Shown: positions 25,401 through 36,748 of the stretch, piece by piece | Layout of the letters: the number at the start of each line of letters is the position of its first letter | Numbering within the stretch: the first letter of the stretch is position 1 | Assembly: GCF_001540865.1 (NCBI RefSeq) | Contig: NC_033625.1 | Span: 11,326,373 to 11,390,372 of the forward strand | Origin: Ananas comosus | Lineage: Eukaryota > Streptophyta > Magnoliopsida > Poales > Bromeliaceae | DNA length: 64,000 nucleotides | Reading direction: 5' to 3' | Program-made: the position numbers and the translations under genes | The notes under the pieces: generated by a model | The model's database searches: none | What the model saw: only the letters and a program-made list of their open reading frames with translations | What the model was told of the DNA's origin: nothing

Positions 25401-26300
25401 GTTTTGAGTCTATTGCACTTATAAGAAAATAGTTGCACTCTTTTATTCAATGAGTCCATGTGGAAAGGAAAAATAGTGCAACGTATGGTAAAGGTCACCA
25501 ATTACGAATGTAAAAGTGCAAATCAATTGACATAATAGTGCAATTGTTAGGAGAAATTGGTGCACTGTTTAAGACTGTTACACTATTTTATTTCCATTTC
25601 CAAACAATGGGTCTGACCATGTCGTACTGTCTGGAGCTTATTAAATGCGCCACTTCAGTTTTACGCAACCTCGCTCATTACTTGGAAAATGGACCACATC
25701 CGCCCCGCTATTCGCCGTACCCGCTGTTTGCTATTCAGCTTTAAGACTTTAAGATATTTTCTGAAGCTAATGATATTAAGTGCACGCACGCAATTGGGAT
25801 AATAATGCAACAGAAAGGAGCTACGACAGGAGAAAGGGTGCAACCACCCTTCTAACAGTGCATCCGTAAACTCATTCCAGTGCAACATCTCCATAACCTA
25901 CTTAGTTTATTTCTTAATGTAATCTTAAGTTATTGTGCAAATGAAAGGACATGGGAGTCGTCTAATAGCGGGGCAGAGTAGGAGGAGACTCCACCACCTT
26001 TTTATCCGCCGCCGCGCTACCTCTTGCCGCCGCCGCCGCCGTGTTGACTTAGCCTCTGTGCGCCAGGGATAATAGTGCAACGGGAAGGTTCTACTGTAGT
26101 AGAAATGGTGCAATGACCGCTATAACAGTGCATCTGTAGGCTCGTTTCATTGCAACTTCACTTAACCAGTCAAAATTTTGAAATCCTCGTTACACTATTT
26201 TTTAAATATGTTGAACTGTTATCCTCTATTTTATACTATTACAAAAATTTACTTAATCAAATTATCTATATGTTCACTATTAACATTAGCCTTGAACTAT
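22500..26300. repeat. Mutator-like element flank with GTGCAA motif and repeated modules
   Basis: Non-coding sequence downstream of the minus-strand transposase. It contains dozens of short motifs like AATAGTGCAAC or TAGTGTAA, mostly forward. Five imperfect copies of a roughly 250-300-bp module begin near 22620, 23040, 23300, 25600 and 25930. They share blocks such as GGAGTAGGAGGAGGCTCCACC and CAGGGATAATAGTGCAACG. Two short minus-strand reading frames (24641-24841 and 24978-25163) have protein-like composition but no recognised domain. The boundaries of the element were not found. Confidence 0.5.
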
Positions 26301-26394
26301 TACAATAAGATGTATGGATTTTCTGATGTTTCCTGCGGTGCACCCGCGGATGTCGTCGCGGGCGGCTGGTTTGCTCTAGCCACAGGAGGATTCT

Positions 26395-27484
26395 TTCATG
26401 ACCTTTTGTTGTGCCCCCATCTCTGGCAATTCCGGCACCGCTTCTTTATTAAGCCGTTAGCAATAGACTCTCGCCGCGAAACCTTTCTTCTGCCCGGTTG
26501 TATGTGGACGTTTGGCGGCCGCGGCGGAACAATGTTACTTGGTATTGCAGGTCATTGCTCTTTGCCTCTGGTGGGGGGAGGACGCAATCGTTGTAGGTTG
26601 CGCGATAAGTCGAGGTCTTAAACCAGTCATCGACAAAATCATACGGATCGCGTAGCCTAAATGAAATTGCTGCTATGGCGCGATTACATGCAATGCCGTC
26701 AATGTCCCATCGCTTGCAGGAACATGTCTTTTTGGAAAGATCCACAACATCCGTACGATCGGCTGCAATTACCTGAAAAACAACAAGCCAGTCCAAAGGG
26801 TGGGAAAAATAGTGTAATGACTACATGTAACCCATTGATAAGTGTGTAAGATACTGATTAAATGGTGCAAAATAAACGATAATACCTGAAAGAGGACATC
26901 GGTCGAAGGATTCAGCGTGTAAAAGCGGGAAGTTTCCCTCGAGCTCCCTAATATCTTTTCTGCATAGGGTGTTACTACACTGGTAATATTCTCCCCATTA
27001 TTTTTCCTCTGGTCAAACTAACAAGCTGTTTTCTTTCGTGTTTCCTCGACGAGTTAGGTAATTGGAAGGCCCTTTAAATGTCGAATTACACTATTTATCG
27101 TCTCGGCACAATTGGAAGTGAGCATTGAATAACGCCTTCCTAGGAAGCAATCGGTAGCCCACCTATGCCGAGGAAGCTTGACCACATACTTGTATTGTTC
27201 GGGGTTCAACTCCTTCATCTTTCCCATGTGTTCGTTAAACTCCGCGACAGTGTATGCACGCGCCGCCGCCCAAAATCTTCTCCACGCAGGTGTATTCTTT
27301 GGCGCGTGCAGGAGATTGGTAGACAGATGGTAAATACAATAACCATGAGCTACATCCGGAAAAATATCGGATATAGCATCAATTAATCCTTTTTGACGGT
27401 CGGAAACAATAGTAAGTACACTGTTTGCTCTGCTGGAGTCGCGATCACCGACGACGCCATCCTGTAACTGTTCCAGAAACCAGT
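26395..27484 (-). pseudogene. MULE transposase, C-terminal half
   Basis: From 27484 leftward: WFLEQLQDG, then the second catalytic Asp in VSDRQKGLIDAI, the CxxH motif GYCIYHLSTNLL and the acidic catalytic residue in SNCAETINSV. This gives the DDE core of a MuDR-type transposase. After a short intron-like gap, 26449-26796 carries a SWIM zinc finger (CSCKRWDIDGIACNRAIAAI) in which the final His is replaced by Arg. At about 26395-26440 a CCHC knuckle begins (CRNCQRWGHNKRS), but its last Cys is a stop codon. The catalytic part is fairly intact while the two zinc motifs are damaged. A solo LTR (27485-30158) splits the gene from its N-terminal half. Confidence 0.85.
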
Positions 27485-30158
27485 TGTCACGCCCCGGGAC
27501 CGATACCAATTTGGCCCGACCCGAGCACGTCAAACAGACGCCGAACGGACAGAGTTTTTCCTATACGCCCAAGGCTCATCACATGTACATTTTCATCAAT
27601 AGAGAAAAGCACTAGCGGAAACATACACAAACGGCTTACACGAGGGTAAGCAATAGCCACGAGTGAAAGATAGGAAACTAGCATTCATTTTGTACTATGA
27701 TTCAATTTAGATCATATACATTACATCCAACTTGTATATTTACAATTTCTTACATTTCATTTCATCATATCTTTCTTACATCACATTTACCTCAAAATAC
27801 ACATTACATTCTTTTCTTTACATCACTAACCATCAAGTACAAAAGAGGATAAAGGGTAACTACTACAAAATGTAAACCCGACTCTGGTGGCCTCTGACTA
27901 AGGCGCGATACCTTTACCTCGGTCGCTCGCCGGCTCACTCGGTCCCGGTTCTGTCGAAATAGTAGGGTGAGAACTATAACAAAGTTCCTAGTGGGTTCGG
28001 CCTCAATCTCACCAACTTTCCCACTATGACTAACTCAGGCATAATAGAAAGAATAGGCTGTAAACAGTAACCAACTATACATGATGATAATATGCCTGAA
28101 CAATGAGCAGAAATATGCTCAACATTAAATAAATGCAGATTATGCAAATTCTTTGTTCTTTTCACTTTACTCTTTGTTCTTTGTTCTTTGTTCTTTGTTC
28201 TTTGCACTTTGTTCTTTGCTCTTTGTTCTTTAATCTCAAGGCTAACCCGAGGGTATCGCCATATTGACTTGCTTCACATTAAGTCCATCATAGCAGGAAC
28301 TCACCCGCTAAGACCGTCCTTCGGGTTTACTCCAACCCGTGATGCATAACTCCGGAGCGCATCGCCCGAGGGGGAGCGACCGCCCTCGAGCAGAGAACTC
28401 ATAGCAAGTATGATCATATCCTTAACTCAAAGGATTTATAAGTTCAATCTTGACTTTACACTAGCTCTAGTGTTTATTACATCACTTTATGTTGCAAACT
28501 CTTGTACACATTCTTTACAATTCTTTACCTTTGCTAACTCTAGCAATCGTATTCTTTACATTCTTTACTTTTAGCACTTCTTGTTCTTTACTCCCCACAT
28601 TACTTTAACTTTAAACATTGTCATTTTCATCATTCTTTACAATACATTGGTTCTTTACCTCACACTATCTCTAGTGTTATTTCACTTTAACTTTATCGAA
28701 TGCCACTCGATCTATGTCATTGTGTCACTCTGTTCTTTTACTCACTTTGGGTGCTCACTTTTCTCTCATGCATACACATAGGGTTTTCGACGTTCACATA
28801 GTTCTCATTCATCATATTATGCAAGTTGTACTCACAATCATGCATCATTACATTTTCATCATTACTTTACCCTAAAATGCATTCAACAATATATATATAC
28901 ATGCTCAAATGAATGACACATTAGGCATAGAGAGAAGTTCAATGAGTTTGAGAAGCACCACCCACCTCGTAGGCTTTCAAAGGTGCTCCGATGATTTTCT
29001 TGGGATTTTTAGACCTTTCGTTCCTTACCTGCGGCAAAACGAAGCCCTATTAGGCCATTTTGCTCATATCTTTACATTGGCTTTTCGTAACATTAATCCA
29101 AGCGCACCAACGCGTCGGAAATATCCCCAATTGGGTTTCTATAGGGTCAATTGCACTTAGAAATTCCTATGAGCAAAAGCCCCAATTTGGGTGCCCTAGC
29201 TCCATAGCATCATCAAACCTAGGGTTTGATCTCAAAGAGAAGCAAAAGTAGCTTCATTATACTCTAAAGAGTCCATTAGAACCATTCCTAACTCATTCCA
29301 AACCCTAGTTTGGATTTCACCATTAGAGGTGGCCAAAGCTCACCTCAAGCTAAACCATGGTTTTGATCTCTAAAGAAGCAAAAAGAAAGCTTCAATGACT
29401 CTAAATAATCCATTAAAACCATTTCTAGGTTCATTCAAAGCCCATTTTAGAGTTTTACTATACTAGGGATCAAAGCTTACCTCAAAGCTTTCCCTAAGAT
29501 GCTCCAAGGAGGAAGAAGAAGAGGTAGGCTCACTACTTTATCTTCTTCTTCACCTTCTTTCTCTTCTTTTCCTTCCTTTCTTTCTTTCTTCTTCTTCTCC
29601 TTTGCCATCTAGAGAGAGAGAGGGAGAGAGGAGAGTGTGTGTGACAGAGAGAATGAGAGAAAAGGCTCTCTCAGCCCTCAACATAACCCATGGGTTGCAA
29701 AAAATGCAAATAAACCCCTCAACTTTTATCTCTGTACACTGCCTGGACTGAGCAGTTTTCGCAGGCAGGGACCGGTCTCTCCTTCAGGGACCGGTTCTCG
29801 AAGGCTCTCCCCGCGCAGCCAGAGCTGCTGCGCGCGATGCATCCGGTCTCTCTTTAGGAGACCGGTTTCTCGGGGACCGGTCTCTCAGGCAGGGACCGGT
29901 TCCCGAGAGCTAGTTTCTCAGGACTTAGCCGATTTTTCGGCTGTCTCAATTCATACGCGTTCGAGGACCGGTCTCTCCTACCAGGGACGGGTCCCCGAGA
30001 GCTCAAAACTGCAGGATGCAGATTTTGATCCTTTAGCTCTCGAAAACCTCCCGTAATTCACTTTTGATCATTTTAACACCTTCGGACTTTCCGAAGTGTA
30101 CCATCCTCGCACTTTGGTAAAGTTCGATATTTATTTTTCGAATTTTCGGTATATTACA
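27485..30158 (-). mobile_element. solo Gypsy LTR inside the MULE transposase
   Basis: A 2674-bp LTR in minus orientation, starting TGTCACGCCCCGGGACCG and ending CGGTATATTACA, with an exact target duplication CCAGT (27480-27484, 30159-30163). No internal region or second LTR is present, so it formed by recombination between two LTRs. It holds the conserved hairpin (27965-27996), a heptamer minisatellite, a CT/GA-rich leader (29540-29640) and the ACCGGT array (29766-29996). Removing it together with one copy of the duplication rejoins the transposase reading frame around a Trp codon. Confidence 0.93.
28149..28231. repeat. TTTGTTC heptamer minisatellite
   Basis: About eleven tandem or near-tandem copies of TTTGTTC, with variants TTTGCAC and TTTGCTC, inside the solo LTR. 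Confidence 0.85.
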
Positions 30159-31931
30159 CCAGTGCCAGGAATAGCGATTTTCACCTTCAACAACTGCCCA
30201 CGCCAATGGCAATATGCAGTTATTCCTATCAATACATGATGCCGTCAGCAGACAACCTCTAAACTTACCTGTTAGGAAGGTTTCTGGAAGAATAAGAAAC
30301 CGTGTATATTAATGTGTAATCGTGCAAAGAATTGTATTACATTCATGAATTTATTATATAATAGTGCAACATAGTAAAATAATGTTGTGACAGTTGCGTA
30401 ATAGTGCAATAACGTATCATCCATACCAATCAACGGCCTGCAGTGCTTCCTGAATGCTCGAATCGCTGCACCGAATGCCCAGAAGAAATGGTGAAAATGA
30501 CCCTTGTCCTGGTAAAGTAATTGGAAACATGTTTCCGCATCTCCACTCCTCGACTCTTGCATGTACGAGGGAAGTAGAGCGAACGAGCTCTCGAAATCGC
30601 CGCGCATCTCTTGAAGGACCAATTCTCTGGCCCGGTAGGCTTTCCAGTATGAAATTTTTACGCCGTGCTGCCGAAGAATCTCGGTCTGAACCATCTTCAG
30701 CGTGTATTTCTCGTTTGCCACCACCTGCTCCCTAACAAATGCTGCTATAAAAGCCGCATCGCAATTCCTGTGGCCCAATCCCCCTATTGCCCTGCTACAA
30801 GTGTGTTGCGAATCAAATTTCTTCACCCACCATTGAGCAATTCCTGGTACTTGACGCGCCTTTATTCTCCAAGGACAATCTGAGACATGGCATCGTGCGG
30901 TTATCTTATGGTCGTTGCATTTCATCGGTGCGTACTCAAAACCTCTTTTCATTACTTATGCTTTGAGAGCTCGTTTGAAGTCGCCTTGCGTCTTGTAGAG
31001 CTGGCCCTCGTGGACATCGTCCGCATCTGCGACGTCAACAACTGAGTCCATCGTAGAGCTATTTACAATAAGGTCTTCTTTAAGCTTGTCGTCGTGAAAT
31101 TGCTCAGCAGTAAGTCCCACTGTATCGCCTTGCCTCAACGGGGGGACATCCATGGCGCTGTATGTCCGATGAGCTGCGTCGGGAGAAGTCGAGACGATAC
31201 GGATGCTAACGTCGGAATCTGACTCGTCTTTCAGATCAGCGATAATAAAACCGTCGTCACTATCTGCCGCTTCTACATCGTCAATGAGAATAGGATGAGA
31301 AGATCTGCAGCACAAGTGAAAGTAAGGAGTGTATTGTAAATATTAAATAGTATAAGAACCCTTATGTGTAAAGTTCATACGGTGCAGGAGATCGAAGTAA
31401 TGATGCAAAATATTACGAACTAGTGCAGCATAAAAATAATATATAATGAAAAAATTATGTAATAGTGCAACCGTATAATATATATTGCTTACAGTTGAAA
31501 GAGGTAAAATATAATGGTGCAAAAGTGCATTGAGAGTAGTGCAACCTCTTAAAATAAAGAGGTTAAAAGTGCAATAAGGCTCGGTAATGGTGCAAAAGAA
31601 ATAATAGTGTAACTTACGAGCCAACTATTTCAAAATTTGTTTGCTGAGGAGTAGATGCATTCCCGAAACGCCTGTTAATCAATAGCTCTAGCTGTTCGTC
31701 TGTAAGCACTTCGTCTATATCATCGGGATCACAAGTAGCAAACTTTCTCTCGACTAAGTTACACACAGTATAAAGCTCCATCAGATACGCGTGGGTTTTA
31801 TAGAGTTGCCGTATGTTTCCGACATCGTCGTCGTCAACAATGTCGATGAGTTTGCTGAGATTCCCACTATAGCAAAATTTAATTTCGATATTGCAGGATT
31901 TTTGTGAAGTATTCATGTACTTGCAGAACAT
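30159..31931 (-). pseudogene. MULE transposase, N-terminal half
   Basis: Three coding blocks read leftward. 31614-31931 and 30956-31315 are acidic N-terminal exons (DDVEAADSDDGFIIADLKDE) with no named domain. They are separated by an intron-like stretch rich in GTGCAA motifs. 30426-30952 carries the MuDR DNA-binding zinc domain (CNDHKITARCHVSDCPWRIK ... WWVKKFDSQHTC) and leads to RPLIGMDDT, the first catalytic Asp region. A further intron (about 30250-30425) also contains GTGCAA motifs. Then 30164-30250 encodes FRGCLLTAS and LPLAWAVVEGEN, ending at the solo LTR. An in-frame TAA stands at 30956-30958 between ALKA and MKRGFEY. The gene continues at 27484. Confidence 0.82.
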
Positions 31932-32598
31932 TGCTTGCAGGGATTTAAAACTATCGCCTTGCCTGATGAAATTGAGCCTGCTCGATCCTCCTACATAATT
32001 GACAATGCCTCCTTCCTCCTTAAAACACCATTAAAATTACAGTGCACTGGAATTTCAGTGTTATCCATGACTTGTAAGAGTTGGATACAGGAAATTAGAT
32101 AAAAGTTATCCAAAAACACTCTTTAATCAATATATAATATAATTTAGTTAACGTGCATGAGTTGTTAAGTTGTGCATGGGGCGGAAAATAGTACTTTTGT
32201 TCCCGTCAAAATTTATTTCTAATCCACCAGAATTTTTTCCAAACGACGCAAGCCTTGCACCATTTTGGACAATTCGACAATGCATATGCGGTTATATTGC
32301 ACTAATTTTGAATTCTGTTACACTATTATGCTATCTATTGCAACGATATTTCAAATTCCTTTTCTATATGTTATTTCGGTAACAGTGCCATATTCAACTG
32401 TACCTCAACAAGATATATCGACCGTGTAATACACTGAACTTTTGCAAATTGCAAGGTTCGAGTGTGAGGAATGATATGAGGATCTATCCTACATGTTCTA
32501 AAAGGCTTGGACAAGTTTTTGGACAAGTTAGAGAGTGAGTGGATGGCTCAAAGCAAGAAAGTGCATTGCCGTGGCCTTCTCTTGAAATTTTGCATTGT

Positions 32599-32630
32599 GT
32601 ACCGGTACAACCTTAATGTTGTACCGGTAC
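32599..32630. repeat. perfect hairpin with ACCGGT cores
   Basis: Arms GTACCGGTACAAC and GTTGTACCGGTAC (13 bp, no mismatch) enclose a 6-base loop CTTAAT. It lies about 175 bases into the LTR, where other LTRs here carry ACCGGT palindrome arrays. Confidence 0.9.
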
Positions 32631-34505
32631 AGCAAGCAGCAACAGCAGCTGCGTGGCAGCAGGGATTTTTTTGGTCTTTTGGGCACTTGGTCTTATCCCC
32701 TTAGGCTTCAGCTCGACCCAGAAACTGCCTAAGGGTGCTGGAAGCTCAGAGAGAAGTGAGGCATGTCTTTCTCTCTCTAGGAATTTTCTCCCTCGGCATG
32801 GAAGTCGCCGTTTTACGCCGTTTTCGCGCCGCGCTCGATTCTCACTGGTTGGAAGATTTAAAGGAAGCTTTTAAATCGTAGGGAGGGGGATTTCTACCGA
32901 GTTTTCTGTGATTTTTATCACAGGGGAAGCCGAATTTCTGCTATAGAAAGGTATTTAGCTCAAATTCTCCCTAGGTTGTGTACTAATGTCGGATTTTGAG
33001 CCGTTTCGATTTTGTTGCTTCAGTTGAGTTGGAGCAGGATTCCAGCAGCTAGATAGAAGATATTCAGCTATAATTTACCCACTTTAATCCAGGGAAAAGG
33101 TTATTTCAAGGCTGGTTAAAGGTAAATTATGATTTATTAAGCTATTTTGGAACTATACGCGGCTAAATCGCGTAATTGACGCAGTTTTGTATGATCTCTT
33201 CGCAGCAGGTTTTCGAGCCTCTTTGAGCTGAACTTGTACTCTTGGAAGCTGGTTTGGAGGATATTCTAACCAAGGGTAATTAGAAATTTCAATTGTAAAG
33301 CTGATTTTGCAAAATTTTGATGATATTAATTTATAGTTAAGCGTTTTGATGCCGTTTCGATGTTGTTCGCAGCAAGAGTGCGATTGAGCCTTGGATCATC
33401 TTTAGTTGACTTGTGAGAGCTCTCGAAAACTCATCTTGAGGTATTAAACTAGTCCAAAGCAGGGCTTTAAGCTACTACTTTGTAATAAGCGCGAATTGTG
33501 CCGAGATCGGATATTTCGATTGTAGTAATGATGCTACTTTCGTGCCTTGTTTTCAGCAGAGTTGAGATCTTGTGGAGCTGATTTTGGGATTTCCTTTGGA
33601 CTGATTTGAGCCTAGTAATAGGTGGGTTTGACCTAACCAGAGCAAGTGAAGCTCCCCTATGTTCTATATGTCACTATAGAATAGGTTTTGTAGTGCGTTT
33701 TTGCGACTATGTGATTGATATGAATTTGGACATCTTTGTCATCATGTTTAATATGTTTGCCATTGTACCTCTATGAAGTAGAGATGAAGTAGAGAAACTG
33801 CATGCATAAAAGTATTTATGATCATGTCTAATACTGTAGAATGACTTATGAACAAGTGTAGAATGCACTTATAAAGTAGAGAACAATGACATTCTCTTGA
33901 CTCTAAAGTAGAGAATTATGACATGCTTATGACTATGTTGACAATGCCATAATAGTGGAAAGATTATAATGCCATGTGATTTAGCATTACTCTTACATGT
34001 TTACATTCTAGTGGATACTAGTTCTTGTTACTGTTTATGTATTGAAATTCCGATCAGAGGATCGAGAGTAAGAACATTGCAAATGAAAACATGATAATTG
34101 AGACATGTGGACAGTGGAATATGCTTGCTTGCCATCGTGCTCATTCGCACACGCTTGTGAGGGTCGCTCCCTACAAGCCGGCACTCCGGAGTTGGCCTAC
34201 GCGACAGTTGCTCGCCCGTGCGGGATTGGGTGCCGAAGTGGATTGCCGTGGGGAGTGCATACTACCACGGGGCCATTAGGCACGGCGCAAGCTGGACTAT
34301 CTTGGGTAGGTCCTTATGAATGAAATGAAAGTACTAAATGACAAAGGACAATAATGAATGCTCATCAGTTATAGTGTACAGTATTTACTTACACATCCAG
34401 GTTCATGTGTGTGTTTATAGTAGTTGCTATGCTTCTATTACTCAGCTGATTCATTACTGCAGAAATCATGATTACATGTGAATACATGCCTATTGCCTAT
34501 TAGCN

Positions 34506-36007
34506 ATATATATATATATAAATTATATTAATATATATGTATTTTGATTTAGATTATAAAAGTGGAAGAATTTTTTTTTAGCTTTTAGATGGCTTGAATT
34601 TTTCGGGTTCGAGTTCGGGTTCGGGTTCGGGTTCGATTCGGGTTCGGATTCGGGTTCGGGTCAGGTATAGTTAATATTCATATTCAAATTCATATCTGTC
34701 GGATTTTTATTTTTGATATTCATATTCAAAACCATATCAATTTACATCGGATAAAATTCATATTCGGTTTTGGATTCGGATTAAATTCGGGTATCCATAT
34801 CCATTTACATCCCTATTTCCATCTCTCTCACGCACGCCTCTCTCTCTCTCTCGCTCTCGCACGCCGCTCCCTCTCCCTCGCACGAACAGCTATCCTCGTC
34901 CTCCCAGGTAGTCTTCGCGATCTCTTTCCCTCCATTCGCCATTATCGCATACATATTTAATCACTTCTTTCTCGCTAAAACCCATTGTTTTCGAACTGAA
35001 GTTTGATCCGATTTGGAGTTTTTTTTTTTCCCCTTTTTTCGTCGATTTAAGGAGTGTTTATGCCTCTTTTTTCGCATATTGATTACAGATCTGTTGCAAA
35101 CTTCGTCAGATCTGAAGCCATGTCTTGTTTCGTTTAGTTGCAATCTTTCTACAGGACATGCTTAACAGGCATTTTGGTATTTTTGATTCTTATTAATCTA
35201 GTTTTTGATCTCGTTTTTTATCTCCCTTTTCCTGGATCTGATTTGGAAATGTTAGGGAAAAATTTGTATATTTTTTATGCTCTAATTAATCATGTGTTGG
35301 CCTAAAAGTAAAAACCCTAGTTAAAAATAAAAACCCTAGAGTAAGAGTTAGTGACACACGCATCCACCCAAGATTCTGATGTCGAGATGTTTTTTATGGA
35401 ATAAAGTAGTGCTCGAGTAAACACTTCGAATGGTGGCATATCGGCAAAATTAACGAAGCAAAAGTCACCACTTGGAGAGGATTCGATCAATGAACAATTA
35501 ACCTTGCATTCACTTGAAACTTCATTTAACGATGCCAGTGAGCACTTAGGTAGGCTTGCTAATTGCTTTCAATTCATGGCAAATAATGAGACCAAAATGG
35601 AGAAGTTGTTCGAAGAGATACTAAAGATCGAGTGACTTGAGGACACGCAAATAATGGATGCCACCGAAATTCTAGCAGGTGATTCTGCAAAATTACATAC
35701 ATTTTACTGCATGCCCGATCATTACAAAAAGCAATACATTTTCCGTATCTTAGGTGGACGTGATTGAAGAAATTGTGTTATTAGAGTTGGACAAGTTGGG
35801 TTTAGACTTTTTGGCTTGTCTTTTTTTAGTGCAAGAACTTTTTAAGTTTTATATATAAGTGTTTAGACTTCCACTTTTGCATGGTATTATGATTTGTGTG
35901 GAAGTTTCGACTCTATGAAATATTTATTCTATATGGTGCTTTGTTAATTTCTTAACTTGGTAATAGTACTATTTGATATTAAACATGAAAAATATATATT
36001 TGATATT
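34506..36007 (+). mobile_element. Harbinger-like element piece with broken Myb/SANT-like ORF
   Basis: A contig between two Ns. It starts with a TA microsatellite. At about 34590-34815 it carries a hAT-like element with TTCGGG repeats ending TTTACATCCCTA, then CT-rich and gene-like leader sequence (34815-35000). At about 35400-35780 a decayed coding stretch reads MEKLFEEILKIE, a stop, then DTQIMDATEILAG and LHTFYCMPDHYKKQYIF. This resembles the C-terminal part of the Myb/SANT-like proteins encoded by PIF/Harbinger elements. Its last 127 bases recur at 36749, where the element appears to continue to a Harbinger-type end at 37374. Confidence 0.5.
35881..36007 (+). repeat. 127-bp exact duplicate, copy 1
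   Basis: Identical to 36749-36875 and followed immediately by an N. Probably a contig overlap that was not collapsed. Confidence 0.9.
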
Positions 36008-36283
36008 NTTGTACAGATATTTTGTGTACCCTGTGTTGTAAATGAGTTTTGGATCCAGATGTGGCAGTTTTAGTACTTTCTTTTGTACTTATATTTTGAG
36101 TTGGACTCTCTCGTTCTTTTGTTGATAGTCTTTGTGACTTTTACTATGCTCTGATATCAGGATAGGATTATGTTATGTTTTTACTCCTATCGACTTATTT
36201 TTTGTAGACGCCTTATATACTGCAGGTGTATGGCGGGTCTGTGCACGTACCGGATATGCTTCCGCTGGTACCCGGGCGTGACA

Positions 36284-36629
36284 GACAGTGGCATCATTAG
36301 ATTTTATATTCCCTAAAACTGTGTTTGCCCCGCTTGCTGCATTAATGGCTCTTTAATGGCTTGCATTTAATGCTCTTTCATAAAACGGCGCTGTTGCGTA
36401 TAGCGCATGGGCCTCAATAATAACCGGATTGTAAGAGAATTTCGCCTCGGGAAGGTAAGCAACTTTCGATGTTTGGGAATGAAAATGAAATAGTGTAACA
36501 GCTGTAAACAAATCACCAATTTCTACAATGAATTGCACTATTATGTCTATTACATTGCACCATTACAATCCAACATGGATTCTCTTACCGCACTTAAACA
36601 TTCAATTGCACTATTATGCACATTACATT
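36284..36629. repeat. MULE flank piece with TTGCACTATT motifs
   Basis: Between two LTRs lies a stretch with the GTGCAA motif, now mainly reversed (TTGCACTATT near 36535 and 36605), plus a block related to 22720 and 25640 (GCATTTAATG, AAACGGCGC). It is the continuation of the MULE flank beyond the LTR at 32425. Confidence 0.5.
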
Positions 36630-36747
36630 TGTAACGCACTGGACCTTTGCAAACTGCGAGGTTCGAGTGTATGGCTGGTGTTATGAGTTTTTCCAGATTT
36701 TCTGGTGGGTCGTAGACAGTGTTCAGACCTATGGCTCGTATCCCGAG
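36630..36747 (+). repeat. truncated Gypsy LTR start
   Basis: TGTAACGCACTGGACC and the following bases match the start of the LTR at 32425 and the reverse of the LTR end at 60791. It is cut by the N at 36748. Confidence 0.6.
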
Positions 36748-36748
36748 N

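Larger units (their letters stand above)
32425..36283 (+). mobile_element. second solo-type Gypsy LTR, interrupted by a foreign contig
   Basis: Begins TGTAATACACTGAAC and ends CCCGGGCGTGACA. It is flanked by GACCG (32420-32424) and GACAG (36284-36288), a 5-bp duplication with one change. The LTR sequence is present at 32425-34504 and 36009-36283. The piece between the Ns at 34505 and 36008 is unrelated and is probably misplaced. A clean 13-bp inverted repeat with ACCGGT cores lies near its start. It interrupts the 5' flank of the MULE. Confidence 0.75.

Noticed and set aside
22880..26200. Regularly spaced short motif considered as a CRISPR-like array
   Set aside because: Plant nuclear DNA; the motif is short and degenerate and spacing is irregular. 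It fits transposon motifs better.
26178..26621. Plus-strand frame of 147 codons
   Set aside because: It is the reverse of the SWIM and zinc-knuckle part of the MULE transposase.
34592..34664. TTCGGG hexamer run that might be telomere-like
   Set aside because: It is not the plant telomere repeat TTTAGGG, it is degenerate, and it sits inside a hAT-like element.
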